NCBI GenBank assembly: GCA_030533445.1
Contig: CM060069.1
Location: 5,867,924 to 5,931,923 of the forward strand
Origin: Cyprinodon diabolis
Taxonomy: Eukaryota; Chordata; Actinopteri; Cyprinodontiformes; Cyprinodontidae
Length of the DNA: 64,000 nucleotides
Direction: 5' to 3'
Part shown: positions 25,064 through 37,000 of the stretch, in pieces
Layout: every line of letters starts with the position of its first letter
Position numbering within the stretch: position 1 is the first letter of the stretch
Notes under the pieces: model-generated
The model's database searches: none
Told to the model about the DNA's origin: nothing
Seen by the model: only the letters and a program-made list of their open reading frames with translations
Made by a program: the position numbers and the translations under genes

Positions 25064-28000
25064 GTAGGTGTATTTTTTTGTGTTTTTTTTAAATGTTTTT
25101 TTAATGTTTTTTTATATTTTTTTAAAAATTGTTTTTTTTTATAGATTTTTTTTTTATTCTACAGTGTTTAAATGAAAAGTGAAAAGAGTGGTGGTAAAGA
25201 AAAAGTTAGAAAAGGTGACACCCTAGATGGGCGTCAAAACAAAGAGCAAATTGAAGCTTGGAGAAACCGATGGTTTGGTTGGAGGAGGATTCATGAGGTT
25301 TCAATGTTCCTTTTTAGAGCGTTTAAAGAGATTTTTCATTTTTCTCCCAAACGTTTTCTTTTCAGGTTTTCCCTGTAAGTTGTTGATCTTCTCTGGCTGA
25401 TTTTTCAGTTCATCCTCTTTGCTCTCTGTTGACATATTCTCCTCCTGTAGCTCTTCCAGAGCGTCTTTGGATGCTAAAATGGTCTGTTGAGGGCAGGTGT
25501 TCTCTGATTGCCGCTCCTGCCTTTCATTGAGTAGACCATCTTTCATAGCTGCTTTCTCATTCCTAAGAGTTTCCTGCTGCTCCAGGAGTCTGAGTCTTTC
25601 CTGGTCCCAGAGATTTTTTTGTTTCTCCATATCTTGCTCCATTTTGACTAAAGCAGCCTTTATTTTACAGCTTTCCCACATTTTCTCGACTAAGGATGTC
25701 ATTGTTTGTATGTGTTTAGCCTTCTCAGCACCCAAAGTCATTTCTAGTTCAATGGCTTTTTTAGCAGCATCTTGATGGCATTGGTTCATTTTCTGCTGCT
25801 CCAAATGGAGAGCGGCTTTCTCCTGTTCTGCCTCAGCTTTCTGTAACTCCAGCTGTTGTTTTAGCTGCTCCACCTCATCTCTTTGGTGTTGGCTGGTCAT
25901 GAGTTGGGATTTTTCCAGCTCCCACTGTTGTTTCTGGTTTGCTAAAGCTGTCTCTGTTTGGATGAGAGCAGCTTGAAGGGTAGATATTTCCTCTGTTTGC
26001 CTGGCTAAGCAGTCCTCTGCCTCTTTTGCTCTATTTTTCACGTCAGTCAGGTTTTTCTCCAGCTCTTCTGCCTTTTTGATGGCATCTTTATGGTCTTTCT
26101 TCCTCTTGACCAGCTCGTTGTACAGCGCAGAAACCTCAACCTCATGTGTAACTTTCTGCGACTCCAGCTGATATTTCAGCTTTTCTACCTCGGCTGCATC
26201 TTGTTTGTTGGTGAGAAGCCGGCATTTTTCCTGCTCCCACTGCTGCTTTTGTTCATCAAATTCTTTCTTCATTTGGAGCAGAGTAGCTTGTAACACAGAC
26301 GTTTCTTCCATCTGCTTGGCCAAACAGATCTCATTCTCTCCTGCTTTGTTCTTCTCTGACATCAGATTAACTTTCAGCTGGTCAGCCCGTCTGATGGCGT
26401 CCCGTCGGCCTTTATCTATCCTGATTTGTTTGTCATGCAAAACAGCAAGTTCGCTCTCGTGCTCCATTTTCAGATTCTCTATTATCTGGTTCATCACTTC
26501 CTCTGTTGAATCATTTTTCTCCGGTAAAACATCACCTTCACTAGATTTTAAGCAGAGCTCAGTTTCCTGCAGCTTTTTCTTTGCAGCTATTAATGCAGAC
26601 TCAAGCTGCTTTGCTCTCTCCGTTTGTAGCTTGTTCAGTGTATGCATCTTAGAAAGCTCGCTACCGTAAAACGTTACGTTTCCTGACAAGCTGGCATTTT
26701 GTTGTTGGAGTCCTGAGATCAATGTATCTTTGAAGATTAAGGACTTTTCAGCGTCTTCCAGCTTTTTCCTGTCAGCGGTTAACTCATTCTCAAGCTGCGT
26801 CACTCTCTCTTTCATTTGTTGGTTCTCTGTCTCTAATTTATGACACTTGTTACCAAGATATCCTATGTTTCCTAATAAGTTGGCATTTTGTTGTCGAATT
26901 CCTGAGATGATATTGTCTTTGGAGCCCAAAGTGGCATAAAACTCAGACTCTGGCAAAGTAATAAGCGGTGTAGTGCTTGTATCAGCGGTTGGTGTCCTAA
27001 CCAGGGCCGGCTGCCATGGGGTCACCACAGGATTGGAGATACAAACTTTACTCCAGGAAGGTCCAACTGCTCCTAATGCGATGTTTTCCAGCTGGCTCTG
27101 ACCTTTCTCAGGCTGGGCAAAAGTGGGGTTTCCAGTATTGTTTGGCATTATCTGACCAAATCCAGGAAAATCTTTCACACCAGCTAATGGCACAGAGTTT
27201 GACTGACCAGAGTTGGTAATGTTGACGGAGGAGTTTGTAAGTTTCAGGGTTTTTTCCAGATTCCTGAGTTCCTTCAATGTAGATTCCATTTTTCTAAAGT
27301 TTGCTTGTTAGTTTTAAACACAAAGATTTTTCTAATGACTGATTTGTCTTCACAGTAAAACGCGTAACAGGGTAAATCACTCGAGAGCTCTGACCACCAC
27401 AAGCAGTTACACAGACTGGAATGGAATGTGGAATTTCCTTATATAAAGACCAAACCCACTGATGATGTCATAGAGACTAAAGGAATGATATCACGGAATA
27501 CTTGGCCAAGTCATGTGTGGTTAGTTCTTAGTGTGGGCGGAGCCTCACTGAGGGCTCCGCCCACACTAAGAACTAAGAACACATGACTTGCATGGCCGGT
27601 TCTAGACAGGGGCCAATGGGGGCCAGTGCCCCTGTAGATCATGTCCTGGCCCCTGTTATGGCCCCTGTACTGAATATATAATACTTAAAAGAAATTCTAA
27701 TGATAATATGCACTGGAACAGACATGGTTACTGATAGGTCCTTTGGATCTATTTCATTCTTTCCATTACAAATTCTGTTTTACTACTTATTCAAAAACAA
27801 TAAGGATATAGCTTCAGTGGGATTGAGATAGGATCCCAGTTTTCATCTGTTAAATGTTTTTTTTTCCACAACCAAAAAAAATGCTCTAATTTTCACAGAT
27901 GAATTTAACAGTTTTTCTTGAGTTCTAATTCAAATGTATAGAAAACGGTAGTTTAAACTTTAATTAAGTCAAAAAAATATGTAAAATTCCTAAATTTTAA

Positions 28001-31000
28001 ATGTAGGCCACATAAGAAATATATTTTCATTGAACCTCATTGAAAAGAAATTTCACTTCATGCAGCTCTCTTAATATATTTGAATCCCTTGCCCTTTTTT
28101 TTTATTTCATGCTTTTCTGTGCCCCCCATGAAAACACGCTGGCCCCCTCCTTGCCCCCTGGTACATTTGGTCTAGATCCGCCACTGTTCCTCACCTTCCC
28201 TAGACGTGGATATACTTTAGTTTATTCTGCTGTAAGATTAGTCCTATTTTTTCATTTTTTACTCGAGAATTCAACCTCTGCGGTTTCCCAGGATGCACAG
28301 CTTTGAGTGGTAACTAGGTGACTGCCAGAGAGTAACCCAGAGAAACTTATCAGACTGATCCAATCAGCTCTCTGACAACCAGTCGCCTGGAACACTGGTT
28401 GAACAGAGCATCGCTTTGGACAGATACGCTGCACAGGTTTCCCCAGCAACCTCCTCCTTACACGCCGCTCTCTTTTGTTGTCTGCGTAATCATAGTAGTT
28501 CTTATCCACACATGATGCTCTCACTCGCATTGAAAAAACACCACCTTGCATAGTCTAAAATCCGGAATAATTTATCCAACACGATATCAGGGAGACTCCC
28601 CGAACTTCCGGGAGACTTGGGATGTCTGAAAAATGTTGATTTAATCTGATATAAAGTGACGCTTTCCTCCCTGCCTCTGTTGCTCTGAACACTGCTCAAC
28701 CAGAACTGAAAGGTGAGGACAAGACACTGCGGTTAGTTCAGGCTCAGAAGGAAATTTGATTCTCGAACTTGAAGAGGAGAATTTGGTAGATAACTCATGT
28801 TTCCAGAGAAGTAGCTGATTCTTAGACTCCAGTCTGTGTGCGGATGTTCCAGTGTTTGTCTGATTCGGTGGAGGACGGACAGGGTTTACCCAGAATGCGG
28901 TTGTTTATAGGCGAACGGAGAAGCTCACTGCCACTCAGACTTCCTGCGGTATTTGAGCGGGTCGTAGTGGAGATGAATCCGTTACTCAGTGTGAAGCTAA
29001 AATGATCTTTTCAGGGAAAGTGGATTCAAACTTCCAGTTTGAATCCTCAACTCAGTTTGAAGCTCAGATGATCCTTCTAGGGAGAGAAGGTCCGAAACAT
29101 CCAGTTTGCAGGATGACTTCCTGTCGAGAGGCAAAGAGAAAAATAAGATTAAAACTCAGGTTGACAAGAACTCAGTTTGACTCAGCAAAACACAGCTTGG
29201 ATAGAGTATCCAAAACTGGGAAAACACTCTGGCATCGAGGTAGTGGCGGTCAGCAGCTTAAGAGCGCTCCGTAATGAGGTAACCATCTGCAGGTGAGTAG
29301 GGAGGCGGACCAGAACCAGGCGCCCCCTGGTGGAGGAAGGGAGACACACAGAAAAAAACACATACACAGACTTTCCTGACAGAATATATTAATTAGCTAG
29401 AACTAAAAGTTATGGTTAATTAATAGGTCATTCAAATCAAGGGTAAAACCAATTAATGATTATTAGTTTCATGGTTATACCTATAATTTGCTTTCTCACC
29501 AGCTGGACTCCTGGATTGAATTGAATTAATTTTATTTATATTGCGGCAATTCATAACACGTCATCTCAAGGCGCTTTACAGAGACAATTGTCTGTTAAAA
29601 TCCAGTTGCTTTAAGAAGTATGAATCGTCTTTGTTTATTAGATTTTTACTCTTCTGCATCCCTTTACACCAAACCCAGCTACACAAAGGTTTTTGAACCT
29701 TGCAGCTTTACAAGATGGCTGCATCAGGCATAAACCACAGGTCACTAATAGGCTGACCGGGGTCCGTGTCCGGACCAAAGTGATGTCTGATGTCGACTCA
29801 AAACTGATACCAAAACAGAAACAACTTAAATGTTGTTGAGCCCTTTCTGCTTTTATTGTCCTCACAGTGGTTGCCCATCTAAGGCAACCTACACACCAAT
29901 TGCATGTGAGTTTGGCTATTCCACATGATACCGCAGGACAGGGAAGAAAGGATAACACTGACCTGGACTTGAGCTCTCAAGACTTGAGACTTGACTTGGA
30001 CTCGAGCTCTCAAGACTTGAGACTTGGACTTGCAAAACATGACTTTCTGGTCTGGTTCATAGATATGCTGACTATCATTTTTTAAAAACAACTTTTCTCT
30101 TAATTGTTTAACTTCACTGATACTGTTTGTATATCACGTTATTTTAATACTATCAAAATAATGTAACATATTGTCAGGCAACACTGCCTAACTGCTTAAA
30201 TCGAGATCTACAAAAACAGTTTTTAGCTCAATGTTCAACACTTTGTGTTCATCTATGCTTGGTACGGACCGCTCCTCTTAAAAACCTGTTCCTGCATCCC
30301 TCTAGTGCATCCGGGTAAGAAAAGAAGAAGAGTGGCGATTAGACAGTAAAAGTTATAAAACAGAGGAACATTTAAAAATAAAATATTGTTCACAAGTCTG
30401 AAATTCCGATTTCAATCAAGTCTGAAGTCCTTCAAATACAAGTCCAAATCGAGTCTGAAGTCCTACAAATAAAAGGCCAGGTTGAGCCTAAAGTCTTTCA
30501 AACAGGAGGCCAGGTTGAGCCTGAAATCCTTTAAATACAAGTTTAAGTTAATCTGAAGTCCTTCAAATACAAGGCCAGGTTGAGCCTGAAGTCCTTCAAA
30601 TACAAGGCCATGTTGAGCCTGAAGTCCTTCAAACAGGAGGCCAGGTTGAGTTTGAAGTCCTTCACGCACAAGGCCAGGTTAAGCCTAAAGTCCTTCAAAC
30701 AGGAGGCCAGGTTGAGCCTGAAATCCTTCAAATACAAGTTTAAGTCAATCTGAAGTCCTTCAAATACAAGGCCAGGTTGAGCCTAAAGTCCTTCAAACAG
30801 GAGGCTAGGCTGAGCCTAAAGTCTTTCAAACAGGAGGCCAGGTTGAGCCTGAAATCCTTCAAATACAAGTTTAAGTCAATCTGAAGTCCTTCAAATACAA
30901 GGCCAGGTTGAGCCTGAAGTCATTCAAACAGGAGGCCAGGTTGAGCCTGAAGTCTTTCAAATGCAAGGCCAGGTTGAGCCTGAAGTCCTTAAAATACAAG

Positions 31001-34000
31001 GCCAGGTTGAGCCTGAAGTCCTTCACGTACAAGGCCAGGTTGAGTCTGAAGTCCTTCACGCACAAGGCCAGGTTGAGTCTGAAGTCCTTCACGCACAAGG
31101 CCAGGTTGAGCCTAAAGTCCTTCACGTACAAGGCCAGGTTGACACTGAAGTCCTTCACGCACAAGGCCAGGTTGAGCCTGAAGTCCTTTACGTACAAGGC
31201 CAGGTTTAGCCTGAAGTCCTTCACGTACAAGGCCAGGTTGAGCCTGAAGTCCTTCACGTACAAGGCCAGGTTGAGTCTGAAGTCCTTCACGCACAAGGCC
31301 AGGTTGAGTCTGAAGTCCTTCACGCACAAGGCCAGGTTGAGCCTAAAGTCCTTCACGTACAAGGCCAGGTTGACACTGAAGTCCTTCACGCACAAGGCCA
31401 GGTTGAGCCTGAAGTCCTTTACGTACAAGGCCAGGTTTAGCCTGAAGTCCTTCACGTACAAGGCCAGGTTGAGCCTGAAGTCCTTCACGTACAAGGCCAG
31501 GTTGAGCCTGAAGTCCTTCACGTACAAGGCCAGGTTGAGCCTGAAGTCCTTCACGTACAAGGCCAGGTTGAGCCTGAAGTCCTTCACGTACAAGGCCAGG
31601 TTGAGCCTGAAGTCCTTCACGTACAAGGCCAGGTTGAGCCTGAAGTCCTTCACGTACAAGGCCAGGTTGAGCCTGAAGTCCTTCACGTACAAGGCCAGGT
31701 TGAGCCTGAAGTCCTTCACATACAAGGCCAGGTTGAGCCTGAATCCTTCAAATACAAGTCCAAATCGAGCCTGAAGTCCTACAAATACAAGGCCAGGTTG
31801 AGCCTGAAGTCCTTCAAATACAAGTCCAAATCGAGCCTGAAGTCCTACAAATACAAGGCCAGGTTGAGTCTGAAGTCCTTCAAATACAAGTCTAAATCGA
31901 GTCTGAAACCTTTAAATACAAGGCCGGGTTGAGTCTGAAGTCGTTCAAATACAACACTAGGTTGAGTCTGAAGTCCTTTAAAAACAAGTCTAAGACAAGT
32001 CTGAAGTCAAATTCCAAACTCGAGTCCCTATCTCTGCTATGAGCATCTAGTCATACCCACAAGGGTAGTTTTTACCACTGGTTCTGCTTTTGATGGGTTA
32101 TTGTTGGACAAAAATCTATATATATATATCTATATACATTCATCCATTTTCTAACACGCTAAATCCCAAGTGGGGTAGCGAGGGGTGCTAGTGCCCATCT
32201 CCAACTGTCAATGGGCGAGAGGCGGGGTCAACACTGACAGGTCGCCAGTTCATCGCAGAAAATTCCCGCACACACCTAAGGAGAATTTAGAGAAGCCAAT
32301 TAACGTAACAGTCATGTTTTTGGACTGTGGGAGGAAGCCGGAGTACCCAGAGAGAACCCAAGCATGCTCAGGGAGAGCATGCAAACTCCATGCCTCGAGA
32401 AGGGAATTGAACCCCGAACCTTCTTGCTGCGAGACAGCAGTGCTACCCACTGAATGAACAAATTAACTCTAAACACCTGCAAAAGATTCCTGAGGCCTTT
32501 AATCCTCCCAGCCTGGTTTATCACTCAAAACCCCAATCATGGGTAAGACTGCCAACCTGACTGCTGTCCAGAAGGCCATCATGGCCACCCTCAAGAAAGA
32601 GGGTATGACACAGCAAGATATTTCTGAAGGAATAGGCTGTTCTCTGAGTGCTGTATGAAGGCACCTCAGAGGTGCAGAGGGAAGAGAAAGTTGAGAGACA
32701 CAAGACCCAACACTGTGGATGAGCTAAAGGCTGCTCTCGAAGCATCCTGGGCCTCCATAACACCTCAGCAGTGCCACAGGCTGATTGCATCCATGCCACG
32801 CCACATTGAAGCAGTCATTTCTGCAAAAAGATTCCCGACCAAGTATTGAGTGCATAACTGCACATAATTATTTAAAGGTTGACTTTTTTTGTATTAAAAA
32901 CACTTTTCTTTTATTGGCCGGATGAAATATGCTAATTTAGTGAGTTAGGACTTTTGGGTTTTTATGAGCTGTATGCCAAAATTAACACAATAAAAGACAT
33001 GAAATATTTCAGTTAGTGTACAATGAATCCAAACACATGAATGTTCAAGTTTTATCATTACATTATGAAAAATAATGAACTTAATCACAATATGCTAATA
33101 TTTTGAGACGGACCTGTGTGTATCTATATATACAGTATATATATATATATATATTTTTACAAATATACAAACCACACCCAATGGACCAGAAGTCTACATT
33201 GTTTATTTTACTGTACTGTTAATGCTGTCATAGCTGCAGAGGAGCCTGAAAAAAACCCATCTTACTGTTGTTTTTATTCATTCTTTCTTTAATTATCTTT
33301 TAGAAATAATTTAAAATATGGATTTCAGATATATAACCATATTAAAGCTAACATCTTATCTAAATTTTGGTTAGAAAAAAGCAAAAAGTCTGAATGGCTG
33401 TTCTGTGTGTGAGTTCAGGTGGATGAGCAGATGGCTCTGCTGCAGCATGAGAAGATGGATCTGCTGAAGAGGCTGGAGGAGGACCAGGAAGATCTCAATG
33501 AGCTGATGAAGAAACACAAAGCTCTCATTGCACAGGTTTTATGTTTTTATCAACTGCCCCATTAATAACCCGAAGAGAAATACACCGCTTTAGTCTGACT
33601 CTGTCCCCTTCAGTCCTCTAGTGACATATGTCAGATCAGAGACCTACAAGCTGAGCTGGAGGAGGTGAAGAAACAGAGACACACGCTCCAAGAAGAGGTA
33701 GGATCTGTTTGACAGGCTGAAAATAAACACCGCAGCATTGACTTTATGATCTAAATGCGCTTCAAATGAGAATTTAATAGCTTTCAGGGTCATTGAACGT
33801 ACTTAATGTAACAGGATGCTGCAGGTGGAGCACAGGATAGGTGTGAGTTGAATTGAAATGCTTTGTTGTCACATTTCCCATGCAGCTTCAGCAGTGTGCA
33901 TCCAGGGTGCAGTTCCTAGAGTCGTCCACTGTGGGGCGCAGCATAGTCAGTAAACAAGAGGCCCGTGTGTGTGACCTGGAAAATAAATTGGAGTTTCAGA

Positions 34001-37000
34001 AGGGCCAAGTCAAGAGGTTTGAGGTGAGATCAGATAAAGCTTTTCCAATTCCACTACATAATTATCACCGCGTTTGATACTGTAATCCCTGCGTGACTCT
34101 CGCTCGGAGTTTTGGCCTAATTTTCTGTAATCTGCAGGTGCTGGTGCTGCGTTTGAGGGACAGCGTGGTTCGTCTAGGAGAGGAGCTGGAGCAGAGCGCT
34201 CAGGCTGAAGCCCGAGAGAGGGAGAACGCCCGTTACTTCCAGCAGCGCCTGCAGGAGATGAGGCTGGAGATGGAGGAGCTGAGCCAGAGAGAGCAGGACA
34301 GCAGCCGCAGACGCATGGAGCTGGTAATCTGCTCTGACCCTGCACTTGACCTTTACTGTTTGCAAACTTGCACACAGAAGCTTCATTTTCATCAAACTGA
34401 TCCTTTTTGGGTGTTTAAAAAAGGTTTATAATCTTTTACATTTTAATAACCTGGAAGACAGAGGTCATGAAATTACAAGTTACTTCTGAGCAGCTACAGT
34501 TATTCCAGAAAAACTTGGGGTGCATTTTGTTCCATTAATGTTGAAAGCCATAAAACACCTTTGTAAATGCACATTTGAAAAATAAAAGCAATAAAAAATG
34601 AAAAAAAAAACTTGTTAAAAAGGGAAGATTTGCAGGGAAAGCTTGCTGTTTTGTTAGATTGGATTTACTAACATTTTTATGTTTAAAATTTTATTCTCAC
34701 AGATTTTCAGTGATAGGACTAACGGCGTTACCTTGTTTTAGTAACGAGTAATCTAACTAATTACTTTGACTGTAACTATAACGCAGTTACCATTGCAGAC
34801 ACCCCGTTACTGCGCGTTACTCAGGTCGCACAATGAACCTTTTTTCATGATAGGACTCGTGCGCAGCTGCGTGAAGCTGACACCCCACCCACGTCCAAAA
34901 ACTCTGCAAATAGACTGAATGGTTAGTGCAACGTTAGTGCAGATTTGTGCAGAAAAAAATGATTGTTTGTGCTACTTTTGTTTAAGAGATATTAAAGATT
35001 ATTTTTTAGGTCATCCAGAGGTGCGCGCCTTGTCATGAGAGAGGGGAGGATGAGAATGGCTGATGTATAGTGAGATTCCGTCTGTCAGTTGGGTAGGTGG
35101 GTGTTTCTGCTGGCGGGTGTTAACGTACAGCACACACAGAGAGATGGAAAGTGAGGAGGATCCAGCAGCAAAACAGCGTTTTCCTGATGGAAATACCGGT
35201 GTTACGTCGAGCTGCGTTTCCCCATCAGATACGGTTTCCTCTGCATCTCCGCACAGCGCAGGCGGCACGAGTCATCGCGCAAGCGACAGGAAACACGCAT
35301 GCTCGCTAAAGGCGCGCAACAGTCGCCCTGTGCTCGCGCCACAGGAGAACTATGGAGAGCGTGAACGATCAAATGATAGCCTATATGGAGAAAGGGAGAA
35401 ATCTGGATGGATGGATGGATGGATGGATGGATGGATGGATGGATGGATGGATGGATGGATGGATGGACAGATGGATGGATGGATGGATGGATGGATGGAT
35501 GGATGGATGGATGGATACTCTGCCTTCTCAACCTACTGTATTTTTTATTTTAAACATTATTTGATGGCCTTTGTGGCAGGGATGGAGATCCATATTTTAT
35601 GTCACACACAGAGTATAGATCTAGATAGATAGATGGATAGATAGATGTTGCAGTATCTATAACAACCCAAACACACAGGATTTCAGAATTAGAAGTCCCC
35701 AGTTATTAATTTCACCAGATCTGAATGCCCTGTTAAAAAACTTCACATGGCGTTCCCCCCTGATGTCATTTACGTTGAGTTGCAATAAATGCAAAACTCT
35801 CTGCAGGTTCTTGTCTTTGTCGTCCGCTCTATTCAGCTGGCTTTTGAATCACACCGCGAGAAAGTGGGGGCTGGGTGGTGAGGGTTAGGGGGGCGAGAAA
35901 CGCAAAAGTAACGCAATAGTTACTTTTACTAGTAACTAGTTACTTTTATTGTGGAGTAACTCAGTTAGTAACTCAGTTACTTTTTGGGAGAAGTAACTAG
36001 TAACTATAACTAATTACTTTTTCAAAGTAACGTGCCCAACACTGCAGATTTTCATAGATTTTCAAACAATTTTTTCTTTATTTCTGTTTTTCGGAGTGAG
36101 CTTTAACTTCTGTGGGGGACTGATCCTTTGACAGCTAGCAGTGGTATCTTTATTAAGTGCAAGTGTTAAAAACCATGCAATTCTCGGTCTATAAAAACAG
36201 TTAAAAAGAAACAGATTTAATAGAAAAACATAAAAAGTATAAAATGATTTGAAAAAGTAAAGGAGAAAATGGCAAAGAACATCTCAAGTCCATTCCCCCC
36301 GTCCTGCCCTCTCTCCGCTGGCTGGTGCTTGGGCTCCCCGGTGCACTGGTGGAGCTCAGGGTTTGATGGTGGATGCCCAGGCGGGTACTGGCTTATTCCT
36401 GGCAGCTGCTTCTCTGGGCCCGGCCCCTCTGGGCCCGATCGGGGCTTATTGTATCTTTTATACTATATCCGTTGATTGTTTTTTACGGGGGTAACTTTCT
36501 GAAGGACTGGTGTGGACATCCTTGGCACGTTTTAAATCTTTTACAAGAAAAGTTTTTTGGTTAAAATGTTTTCCAAAGTTTAATTTCTGGATTTACTTTT
36601 TCAAATTTTCATTAACAGAACATGTTCTTTGGTTGCAACAGTAATGGAACAACATTTACTCAATCGAAAACAGGAATATTTAAATGGAAATTATAGTTTT
36701 TTTTATTCTCTTCAATAACAATAACAGCAATTCATTTTTAATGGAAAATATTGCTGAAATTCAGTGGTTTCATTTCTGGAAAGGTATACATATCTTCATC
36801 TTCAGCTTTCATTACCAACCTACACTATATTGCCAAAAGTATTTGCTCACCCATCCAAATTATTGGAATCAGGTGTTCCAATCACTTCCATGGCCACAGG
36901 TGTATAAATTCAAGCACCTAGGCATGCAGACTGTTTTTACAAACATTTGTGAAAGAATGGGTCGCTCTCAGGAGCTCAGTGAATTCCAGCGTGGAACTGT

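Larger units (their letters stand above)
34482..36768. repeat. Dispersed repeat R, copy 2, interrupted twice
   Basis: The same family as 17818-18495. Repeat sequence occupies 34482-34707, 36045-36276 and 36546-36768. The gaps hold a hAT element and a GC-rich insert. Confidence 0.75.

Noticed and set aside
26205..26669. 154-codon plus-strand frame
   Set aside because: Complement of the coiled-coil gene; Ser/Cys/Phe-rich composition is typical of antisense of Glu/Lys/Gln-rich coding sequence.
30871..31774. Two long overlapping frames of 284 and 288 codons on opposite strands with 11-residue repeats
   Set aside because: Both arise from the 33-bp minisatellite, whose unit is stop-free and a multiple of three; no start context or conserved protein.
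30410..32030. Regularly spaced repeats resembling a CRISPR array
   Set aside because: There are no unique spacers between repeats, the array is head-to-tail continuous, and the genome is eukaryotic.
32400..32455. tRNA gene on the minus strand
   Set aside because: B box only, embedded in a long repeat body; a SINE head, not a functional tRNA.
35143..35400. Possible hAT transposase exon
   Set aside because: No BED finger or catalytic motif, so no protein was called.
35063..35632. 189-codon frame with Trp-Met-Asp-Gly repeats
   Set aside because: The repeats are the GGAT microsatellite. Only the first part could be a hAT remnant.
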